Source: Nocardioides sp. REDSEA-S33_B3 (GTDB lineage Bacteria > Actinomycetota > Actinomycetes > Propionibacteriales > Nocardioidaceae). From it: DNA of 54,858 nt. This document shows, piece after piece, positions 49,901 through 54,858 of the stretch. Under the pieces are notes generated by a model. It ran no database searches. It worked only from the letters and a program-made list of their open reading frames with translations, and had not been told where the DNA came from. The DNA is taken from the NCBI GenBank assembly GCA_001627335.1, contig LUPK01000058.1, positions 1 through 54,858 of the forward strand. Direction: 5' to 3'. Made by a program: the position numbers and the translations under genes. How positions within the stretch are numbered: the first letter of the stretch is position 1; the number at the start of each line of letters is the position of its first letter.

Positions 49901-50289
49901 AGCGCGGGGACGTAGCGGGTGAGGTACGGCTCGAGCGCGGTCACGCCCCGGGTCACCAGCACCGCGTCGGCACTGGTGGACCCACCGGGGCGGCTGAGCA
50001 CGGAACCCGCCACCCTGCGTCGTACGACGGAGGCGACCGTGGCCGCGGCGCGGGCCGCGGCCGCGTCACCTGTCCAGCCGACCAGGCCGCGGCCGAGCAG
50101 CACGGCCACCACGGCGACCGCCCACCCCAGCGCGAGGCGACCTTCCACGGCCGCGACGACCAGGCCGGTGATCGCGAAGGCCTGGGCGATGACGAGCAGC
50201 GCTCCGAGGAGCCCGGTGCCGAGCACGACGGCCAGCGGCCGCCGGGCCGGGGCGAGCAGACGACGCAGGCGCGGGTCGGAGGGGCGCAC
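46921..50289 (-). CDS. cydCD: Fused CydCD ABC exporter for cytochrome bd assembly
   Basis: A 1122-residue fusion of CydD and CydC, which together export thiols and/or support heme insertion for cytochrome bd. Each half has a six-helix membrane domain and an ATPase. First ATPase: LTGPSGCGKSTLL, LSAGERARLA, WVLLDEPTAHLD; second: LVGPSGCGKSTVA, VSGGERARLA, VLVLDEPTAHLD. Such fusions are usual in actinobacteria. The linker before the first ATPase (about residues 310-340) contains a 15-residue direct repeat, VVEQRGAPATSG..., encoded by a tandem dispersed DNA repeat. GTG at 50289 directly follows the cydB stop. The 3' end overlaps the response-regulator gene. Confidence 0.93.
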   Translation of the reverse strand: MRPSDPRLRRLLAPARRPLAVVLGTGLLGALLVIAQAFAITGLVVAAVEGRLALGWAVAVVAVLLGRGLVGWTGDAAAARAAATVASVVRRRVAGSVLSRPGGSTSADAVLVTRGVTALEPYLTRYVPALVLAMVLPVLTVLAIASQDLLAALIVVCTLPLVPVFGALVGLATRDRAERQWRALSSLSGHFLDVVRGLPTLVAFRRAQAQSARIAAITDAYRRRTLETLRVAFLSSGVLELVATLSVALVAVTVGLRLAEGGLDLRTALVVLLLAPEAYWPLRRVGAEFHAAAEGVAVVERVSELLEDAPVVEQRGAPATSGPLSVVEQRGAPATSGRRDHPANHPPHQPLTVTDLTVLRPGRTVPVLQDLSLTIAPRGVTALTGPSGCGKSTLLAVLAGLLEPTSGRVTGPPQEDIAWLPQRPGFVDGTVADNLRLGRPDAADEELWEALSQVALAERVRALPEGLGTPVGEDGAGLSAGERARLALAGAVVSDRPWVLLDEPTAHLDPVTTQVVADTLVALGRTRAVVVVAHDPALVAVADREVRLARPVASHMPRPPRESCPPAGDMAPAQGHDSERSAPRPTGLGLATVLGTLASLSGVALTATAGWLIVQASTHPPVLTLMVAIVGVRAFGLARPVLRYAERLRSHNTVLGMLARRRVEVYEALVPLVPGRTGRRRGDLLASLVDDVDAELDAALRVRMPVRSAAAALAVAAVVTAAWEPRAALGVAVVAAGAAAAYLLARSGATRAERAQVALRALLADRVVATTALAEELTMWQAAARAVDTVGEVSDDLGRQVRRSARWQGAARALVLAVTGLAVAAVALLLPGTPVSEPVLALLVLVPLALADLVLPLVDAGALSARTDAARARVDELLDRAPATTDPHDPQTPTGTRVDLVDAAAGWGPRPAFTGLGLRLPEGGRVALVGPSGCGKSTVAALLLRFLDPAAGTVALGSVPLVAQPADDVRRCVGLVDDDPHLFSTTVVENVRLARPTASDADVAEALRQARLGEWLDSLPDGLGTWVGEGHAGVSGGERARLAIARSLLADQRVLVLDEPTAHLDEATAADLAEEVLGDGDRSVLWISHGTVGLDLVDQVVEMSAEPPSSEGAAACPRAPIA
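49269..49362 (+). repeat. Dispersed repeat, tandem copy inside cydCD
   Basis: Two units offset by exactly 45 bp (GCCCGCTCG at 49278 and 49323, each ending CTGCTCGACCACCG), the first preceded by GGTCTCGAC. This is the same family as at 38856-38898. The 45-bp period keeps the reading frame and duplicates 15 residues of the protein. Confidence 0.8.
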
Positions 50290-51333
50290 TCAGCGGCTCC
50301 CCGCCGGCTGGTCCCCCCCGGACTCCCCGGCCAGCACGGCCTCGGGGATGTGGTGGACGCTGATCCGCTTGCGGAAGACCCAGTAGGTCCAGCCCTGGTA
50401 GACCAGCACGATCGGGGTGAAGACGACCGCGACCCCGGTCATGATCTTGAGCGTGTAGGCGGTGGCCGCCGCGTTGGTGGTGGTCAGCGAGGTGCCGTCG
50501 GCCAGCGAGGTCGGCATGACGTCGGGGAAGAGCGCCGCGAAGAGGCCGGCGACGGCCAGCGCGATGGTGACGAAGGTGCCGACGAACGCCCATCCCTCGC
50601 GGGCGGAGCCGGCCGCCGCGACGCCGGCCAGCAGCGCGAGCGCCGCGAGCACGAAGAGCACGCCCGAGGCGACCGAGCCGGTGTCCACCTGGGTCCACAC
50701 CAGGAACACCACGGCCACCAGGGCGGCGGCCAGGCCGGAGCGGGTGGCCAGCGACCGGGCCTCGCGACGGATCGGGCCGTCGGTCTTGAGGGCGACGTAC
50801 ATCGCGCCGTGGGTGAGGAAGAGCAGCAGCGTGGTGAGCCCGCCCAGCAGCGCGTAGGGGTTGAGCAGGTTGAAGAAGCCGCCGACGTACTCCAGGTCGG
50901 CGTCGATCGGCACGCCGCGCACGATGTTGCCGAAGGCCACGCCCCACAGGACCGCGGGGAGCAGCGAGCCCCAGAAGATCGCGAGGTCCCAGCGGGCCCG
51001 CCAGGTGGCGTCGTCGCGCTTCGCGCGGTACTCGAAGGCGACCCCGCGCACGATCAGCGCCACGAGGATCAGCAGCAGCGGCAGGTAGAACCCGCTGAAC
51101 AGCGTGGCGTACCACTCGGGGAACGCCGCGAAGGTCGCGCCGCCCGCCACCAGCACCCAGACCTCGTTGCCGTCCCAGACGGGCCCGATGGTGTTGATGA
51201 GCACGCGCCGCTCGCGCTCCTCGCGCCCCAGGACCGGCAGCAGCATCCCGACGCCGAAGTCGAAGCCCTCGAGGGCGAAGTAGCCGACCCACAGGACGGC
51301 GATCAGGCAGAACCAGACGGTGGTGAGCTCCAT
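50290..51333 (-). CDS. cydB: Cytochrome bd ubiquinol/menaquinol oxidase subunit II
   Basis: A 347-residue membrane subunit with about eight or nine hydrophobic segments, beginning MELTTVWFCLIAVLWVGYFALEG-like FDFGVG motif typical of CydB. It pairs with CydA in the high-affinity terminal oxidase, which keeps respiration going at low oxygen. GGAG lies ten bases before the ATG, 12 bp after the cydA stop. The order cydA-cydB-cydCD is the standard actinobacterial operon. Confidence 0.95.
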   Translation of the reverse strand: MELTTVWFCLIAVLWVGYFALEGFDFGVGMLLPVLGREERERRVLINTIGPVWDGNEVWVLVAGGATFAAFPEWYATLFSGFYLPLLLILVALIVRGVAFEYRAKRDDATWRARWDLAIFWGSLLPAVLWGVAFGNIVRGVPIDADLEYVGGFFNLLNPYALLGGLTTLLLFLTHGAMYVALKTDGPIRREARSLATRSGLAAALVAVVFLVWTQVDTGSVASGVLFVLAALALLAGVAAAGSAREGWAFVGTFVTIALAVAGLFAALFPDVMPTSLADGTSLTTTNAAATAYTLKIMTGVAVVFTPIVLVYQGWTYWVFRKRISVHHIPEAVLAGESGGDQPAGSR

Positions 51334-51345
51334 GTCGTCGTCTCC

Positions 51346-52809
51346 TCAGTACGCGAAGGCCAGCGGCCGGTCGGGGTCGTTGTCGTCGTCGCGCAGCTGC
51401 GGCTCGACGTAGGGGTCGGCGCCCTTGGCGATGTAGGTGAGCATCAGCTTCAGCTCCACGGCGGCCAGCACGCCGTAGAGCGCGGTCAGCACGACCAGCG
51501 AGGTCAGCACCTCGCCCGTGGTCGTGCCCGGCGAGACGCCCTGCTCGGTCGTCATCAGTCCGAACACGACCCACGGCTGCCGGCCGATCTCGGTGAAGAT
51601 CCAGCCGAAGCTGTTGGCGAACAGCGGCATCAACGGCAGCCCCACGGCCACCCAGGTCCAACGGGCGCCGGTCGGTGCGCGGCCGCGTCGGGTCGCCCAG
51701 AGGACGGCCAGCCCGCCGGCCATCCCGGCGAAGCCGAGGCCCATCATGAAGCGGAAGCTCCAGTAGGTCAGCGGGATGTAGGGCGTGTAGTCGCCGGCGG
51801 TGTAGTAGGTGGCGCCGGGGTCCTGGCCGTAGGTCTCGATGTACTGCTCGCGCAGCGGGTTGATGCCCTCGACCCGGCCGTCGAGCTCGCCGGTGGCGAG
51901 GAAGGAGAGGAGGTTCGGGATGGTGACGGAGAACTTCTCCGTGGTCCCGTCCGGGGTCCCGATCGTGAAGACCGAGAACGCCGCCGGCTCCTCGGTCTCG
52001 TAGAGCGCCTCGGCGGCCGCCATCTTCATCGGCTGCACCTCGGTCATCACCTTGCCCTGGACGTCGCCGCTGACGACGACGCCGAGCCCGGCGACCAGCA
52101 GGACCCAGGCACCGACCCGGGCACCGGAGCGGTACATCGAGCGGTCCTCGGAGCCCTGCTGCCCCCGTCCGCGCACCAGGTGCCACAGCGCGACGCCGGC
52201 CACGAACGCGCCGGCGGTCATGTACGCCGCCAGGATCACGTGGGGGAACGTCACCAGCTGCACCTTGTTGGTCAGCACCGCCACGAAGTCGGTGAGCTCC
52301 GCGCGCCCGGTCTCGGCGTTGTAGTCGTAGCCGACGGGGTTCTGCATGAAGGAGTTGGCCGCGAGGATGAAGTACGCCGAGAACAGCGTCCCGAGGTGCA
52401 CCAGCCACATGCACGAGGCGTGCAGCGCACGGGGCAGCCGGTCCCAGCCGAAGATCCACAGGCCGAGGAAGGTCGACTCCAGGAAGAACGCCAGCAGCCC
52501 CTCGACCGCCAGCGGCGCCCCGAAGACGTCGCCGACGAAGCGGGAGTAGTCCGACCAGTTCATGCCGAACTGGAACTCCTGGACGATCCCGGTGACGACA
52601 CCGAGGGCGAAGTTGATGAGGAAGAGCTTCCCCAGGAACTTCGTCATGCGCAGCCACTGCTCGTTGCCGGTGCGCAACCAGGCGGTCTGGTAGCCGGCCA
52701 CGAGGGCGGACAGGCCGATCGTGATCGGCACGAACAGGAAGTGATAGACCGTCGTGATGGCGAACTGCCACCGCGCGATGTCGAGGGCTTCGAGATCCAC
52801 GGCCCTCAC
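51346..52809 (-). CDS. cydA: Cytochrome bd oxidase subunit I
   Basis: A 487-residue heme-bearing subunit. The N-terminal ARWQFAITTVYHFLFVP holds the His ligand of the b595/d site; other landmarks are VTGIVQEFQFGMNW (conserved Glu), the quinol-loop region after KMAAAEALYE with the Met ligand of heme b558, and GRPPT-like charged loops. The Q-loop is short, as in actinobacteria. GTG at 52809 is the outer start; GTG at 52800 (VDLEALDIARWQF) may be the real one. A DosR-like box lies 73 bp upstream, with TACCTA (52844-52849) as a possible -10. Confidence 0.95.
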   Translation of the reverse strand: MRAVDLEALDIARWQFAITTVYHFLFVPITIGLSALVAGYQTAWLRTGNEQWLRMTKFLGKLFLINFALGVVTGIVQEFQFGMNWSDYSRFVGDVFGAPLAVEGLLAFFLESTFLGLWIFGWDRLPRALHASCMWLVHLGTLFSAYFILAANSFMQNPVGYDYNAETGRAELTDFVAVLTNKVQLVTFPHVILAAYMTAGAFVAGVALWHLVRGRGQQGSEDRSMYRSGARVGAWVLLVAGLGVVVSGDVQGKVMTEVQPMKMAAAEALYETEEPAAFSVFTIGTPDGTTEKFSVTIPNLLSFLATGELDGRVEGINPLREQYIETYGQDPGATYYTAGDYTPYIPLTYWSFRFMMGLGFAGMAGGLAVLWATRRGRAPTGARWTWVAVGLPLMPLFANSFGWIFTEIGRQPWVVFGLMTTEQGVSPGTTTGEVLTSLVVLTALYGVLAAVELKLMLTYIAKGADPYVEPQLRDDDNDPDRPLAFAY

Positions 52810-52881
52810 TCTGGCGCCGGCGGCCCCTCTCCCGTCACGGGCGTAGGTACCCCTCTTCGCGGACCCTGGCCCCCAGCCTGC

Positions 52882-52895
52882 GGGACCTAGGTCCC
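52882..52895. promoter_or_regulatory. DosR-like box upstream of cydA
   Basis: GGGACCTAGGTCCC, a perfect 14-bp palindrome, matching the DosR consensus GGGACTWWAGTCCC at 12 of 14 positions. It is centred about 51 bp upstream of the start site predicted from TACCTA, a suitable place for an activator. Confidence 0.7.
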
Positions 52896-52912
52896 CCGGG
52901 CTTGACGCCGAG

Positions 52913-52932
52913 CCGGCGTATCAATACGCCGG
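52913..52932. repeat. Dispersed palindrome, copy 2
   Basis: CCGGCGTATCAATACGCCGG, identical to 33699-33718. It lies between the DosR-like box of cydA and two copies of the other dispersed repeat, in a spacer with no gene. Confidence 0.75.
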
Positions 52933-52947
52933 TTCGATCCCCTGACG

Positions 52948-52985
52948 CCGGTCGAGGTGCTAGCGCAGCGAGCCCCGAGACCACC
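52948..52985 (-). repeat. Dispersed repeat copy in the cydA-thiolase spacer
   Basis: In reverse complement it reads GGTCTCGGGGCTCGCTGCGC...CTCGACCGG, the same family as at 38856 and 49269. It is one of two tandem copies here. Confidence 0.65.
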
Positions 52986-52991
52986 TCCTAC

Positions 52992-53028
52992 CGCCGGTCG
53001 AGATGCGAGCGCAGCGAGCCTCGAGACC
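52992..53028 (-). repeat. Dispersed repeat, second tandem copy in the spacer
   Basis: In reverse complement it reads GGTCTCGAGGCTCGCTGCGC...TCTCGACCGGCG, ending nine bases before the thiolase stop codon. It is the most regular copy of the family in this window. Confidence 0.65.
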
Positions 53029-53036
53029 TAGTCCCC

Positions 53037-54236
53037 TCAGCGGGTCAGCAGCACCGACGACCCGTGTCCGAAGAGCCCCTGGTTGGCGGTGATGCCGACC
53101 CGGGCGCCCTCGACCTGCCGCTCGCCCGCCTGGCCGCGCAGCTGCCAGGTGAGCTCGCAGACCTGCGCGAGCGCCTGGGCGGGCACGGCCTCGCCGAAGC
53201 ACGCCAGGCCGCCGGAAGGGTTGACCGGGATGCGCCCGCCGATGGTGGTGTCGCCGGCACGCAGGAGGGACTCGGCCTCTCCCTCCTTGCACAGGCCGAG
53301 GTCCTCCATCCAGTCCAGCTCCAGCGCCGTCGACAGGTCGTAGACCTCCGCGACGTCGACGTCCTCGGGGCCGATCCCCGCCTCGTCGTACGCCGCCGCG
53401 CCGATCGACTGCTTGAAGGTCCGATCGCCCGGGGTGCCGGCGTCGGTGGAGAGCATCGGCATGTCGAGCACGGCGTTGGGGAAGGTCGGGGTGACCGTCG
53501 AGACGGCCGCGACCCGGACCGCGTCGGAGAGCCCGATCCGCTGGGCGTAGTCCTCCGAGACGAGGATGACCGCCGCCGCACCGTCGGAGGTGGCGCAGAT
53601 GTCGAGCAGGTGCAGCGGGTCGGAGACCACCGCGCTGCCGAGGACGTCCTCGACGGCGACCTCCTTGCGGTAGCGCGCGTAGGGGTTCGACAGCCCGTGG
53701 CGGGCGTTCTTGACCTTGACCTGCGCGAAGTCCTCCGAGGTGGCGCCGTAGAGGTCCATCCGGCGGCGGGCGTACATCGCGAAGTACGCCGGGTTCGTCA
53801 TGCCGAGCAGCCGGAACCGCAGCCAGTCCGGGTCCTCCCAGCGCTCGCCGGCGTTGGGGGCCAGGAAGCCCTTGGGGGTGGTGTCGGCGCCGACGACCAG
53901 CGCCACGTCGCTCATGCCGGCCAGGATGCGCGCCCGTGCGGTGTCGAGTGCCTGGGCGCCGGTCGCGCAGGCGGCGTAGGAGGTGGCGATGCGGGCGCCG
54001 TTCCAGCCCAGCGCCTGGGCGAAGGTCGAGCCGGCGACGTAGCCGGCGTAGCCGTTGCGGACCGTCTCGCCGCCGACCACGAGGTCGACGTCGGTCCACG
54101 GGATGCCGGCGTCCTTCAACGCCTCGCGGGCCGCGTGCACGCCGTACTGGACGAACGGGCGGCCCCACTTGCCCCAGGGGTGCATGCCGACCCCGGCGAT
54201 CCGGACCTGGCTGGTGGATGCCTTCAGAGCGCTCAC
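53037..54236 (-). CDS. Thiolase-like lipid-transfer protein / steroid aldolase (Ltp type)
   Basis: A 399-residue protein of the SCP-x thiolase-like family. It shows ATSYAACATGAQALDTAR (the region of the thiolase nucleophile), VVGADTTPKGF, LSNPYARYRKEV and the C-terminal NPSGGLACFGEAVPAQALAQ and ITANQGLFGHGSS blocks. GTG at 54236 overlaps the DUF35 stop (GTGA). Thiolase/DUF35 pairs form the Ltp2-type retro-aldolases and the Ltp3/Ltp4 proteins of the mycobacterial cholesterol regulon. The KstR-like operator upstream supports a sterol side-chain role, but a fatty-acyl substrate is not excluded. Confidence 0.88.
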   Translation of the reverse strand: MSALKASTSQVRIAGVGMHPWGKWGRPFVQYGVHAAREALKDAGIPWTDVDLVVGGETVRNGYAGYVAGSTFAQALGWNGARIATSYAACATGAQALDTARARILAGMSDVALVVGADTTPKGFLAPNAGERWEDPDWLRFRLLGMTNPAYFAMYARRRMDLYGATSEDFAQVKVKNARHGLSNPYARYRKEVAVEDVLGSAVVSDPLHLLDICATSDGAAAVILVSEDYAQRIGLSDAVRVAAVSTVTPTFPNAVLDMPMLSTDAGTPGDRTFKQSIGAAAYDEAGIGPEDVDVAEVYDLSTALELDWMEDLGLCKEGEAESLLRAGDTTIGGRIPVNPSGGLACFGEAVPAQALAQVCELTWQLRGQAGERQVEGARVGITANQGLFGHGSSVLLTR

Positions 54237-54676
54237 TGGTCGGCCTCCTCGCCGAGCTCGACGACGGGCTTCCAACGCCAGATGAGTCCCTCGCCGGCGT
54301 GCTCGGGCTCCACGACCAGCTCGACCTCGGCGCCCACGCGCAGGTCGGCGGTGCCGTAGCCCTGCGCGACCTGGCCGAGCACGACCATCCCCTCGGGCAG
54401 CTCGACGGCGGCCAACGCGAAGGGCGAGAACGGCTCGGGCGCCTGGTACGGCGCGGGCGGCTGGTACTGCGCGTCGGTGTAGGACCACACGGTCCCCCGC
54501 CGGCTCAGCGGCACGGACTCGAAGTCCTCCCCCTCGCACGCGGGGTTGCGGCAGAACCCGGCGGCCGCGGCGGTGGGCGGGAAGTAGGTCGTGGCGCACG
54601 ACGTGCACCGCTCCCCCAGCAGGGTCGGCTGGTCCCCGAGCGTGAACCAACCCTCGATCGCCGGCGTGGCCGTCAT
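54233..54676 (-). CDS. DUF35 OB-fold zinc-ribbon protein
   Basis: A 147-residue partner protein of thiolase-like enzymes. The N-terminal rubredoxin-like zinc ribbon has Cys24, Cys27, Cys41 and Cys46 (CTSC and CRNPAC); the OB-fold follows with TVWSYTDAQYQPP and PFALAAVELPEGMVVLGQV. Such proteins bind the acyl-CoA end and stabilise the thiolase. GGAGG lies before the ATG, and the gene overlaps the thiolase start by 4 bp. A KstR-like operator lies 18 bp upstream, so repression by a KstR-type regulator is expected. Confidence 0.9.
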   Translation of the reverse strand: MTATPAIEGWFTLGDQPTLLGERCTSCATTYFPPTAAAAGFCRNPACEGEDFESVPLSRRGTVWSYTDAQYQPPAPYQAPEPFSPFALAAVELPEGMVVLGQVAQGYGTADLRVGAEVELVVEPEHAGEGLIWRWKPVVELGEEADQ

Positions 54677-54694
54677 GGGTCCTCCAGACGTGCG

Positions 54695-54714
54695 GAACTA
54701 GAACGTGTTCTCAC
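54695..54714. promoter_or_regulatory. KstR-like operator upstream of the DUF35-thiolase operon
   Basis: GAACTAGAACGTGTTCTCAC is the exact reverse complement of 12551-12570. The core TAGAACGTGTTCTC fits TnnAACnnGTTnnA except at the last base. No gene is seen in 54715-54797. Confidence 0.7.
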
Positions 54715-54797
54715 ACTAGCCGCACAGCCGGGATAGTCCGCACCAGATCTCACCCTGAGCTCGCTTGAGGTCAACCGGTCTAAGCAACTGGGTGGGG

Positions 54798-54858
54798 TCA
54801 GGCGGCCTCGGTGAGGAGCCTGTTGAGTCGTACGGCGGGTGTCTCGAGGTCCAGGGTG
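54798..54858 (-). mobile_element. C-terminal end of a probable IS30-type transposase, cut by window edge
   Basis: The last 19 residues before the stop read TLDLETPAVRLNRLLTEAA. The pattern T-L-x-x-x-T-P-A-x-x-L is the usual C-terminal end of IS30-family transposases. Only this tail is inside the window, so the family is tentative and the inverted repeat cannot be defined. Confidence 0.45.

Noticed and set aside
47023..52890. A 1955-codon open frame on the plus strand opposite the cyd operon
   Set aside because: It lies antisense to four well-recognised genes, and its translation is low-complexity (His/Arg/Gly/Gln-rich). Long antisense frames are expected at this GC content.
52931..52940. GGTTCGATCC resembling a tRNA T-loop
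   Set aside because: No acceptor stem, anticodon arm or D-loop can be folded around it; it is the edge of the dispersed palindrome.

Overview
The window is a very GC-rich chromosomal segment of an actinobacterium, most likely a member of the Nocardioidaceae (Nocardioides-like). Reasons: frequent GTG starts, many leaderless-looking promoters, mycothiol amidase (mca), a fused CydCD transporter, WS/DGAT lipid enzymes, KstR-like and DosR-like operators, and the order greA / DUF4307 / mca / small membrane protein that mycobacteria share. No rRNA, tRNA or CRISPR array was seen. Only the right edge touches a mobile element (the last codons of a probable IS30-type transposase).

Layout. 0.1-1.8 kb: Z-isoprenyl diphosphate synthase and a divergent hemolysin III-family protein. 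1.8-8.8 kb: a DUF1353 membrane protein, then a LacI regulator, a GH1 beta-glucosidase and a sugar ABC importer (two permeases and a lipoprotein, no ATPase). 8.8-12.4 kb: a KefB-type antiporter, two tandem stand-alone receiver proteins and a CDF metal exporter. 12.5-18.4 kb: a tightly overlapping five-gene lipid operon (hydrolase, acyltransferase, acyl-CoA synthetase, WS/DGAT, hydrolase) behind a KstR-like operator. 18.4-24.2 kb: an RsbW-like ATPase, an ECF sigma / zinc anti-sigma pair, a divergent secreted beta-helix repeat protein and a membrane Ser/Thr kinase. 24.3-33.7 kb: thioredoxin, mca, greA, ilvA, an AI-2E-type transporter, metB, msrA and an ABC1 kinase. 33.7-38.1 kb: small enzymes, a TSUP permease, a BtuF-like protein and a decayed adhesin-like pseudogene. 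38.2-41.7 kb: a MoxR AAA ATPase and VWA protein pair.

41.7-52.9 kb is the most coherent block. It holds a double-domain universal stress protein, a cyclase-domain protein, a PNPOx-like protein with a DosS-type GAF sensor kinase, a DosR-type response regulator and cytochrome bd (cydA, cydB, fused cydCD). Three near-identical 14-bp DosR-like boxes lie upstream of the stress-protein gene, the sensor operon and cydA, and the regulator gene is the last gene of the cyd operon. I read this as a self-contained redox/hypoxia regulon with positive feedback.

52.9-54.9 kb: repeat-rich spacer, then a thiolase/DUF35 pair whose upstream region carries the same 20-bp KstR-like operator as the lipid operon 42 kb away. 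A dispersed GC-rich repeat occurs in this spacer and also inside the VWA and cydCD coding regions.
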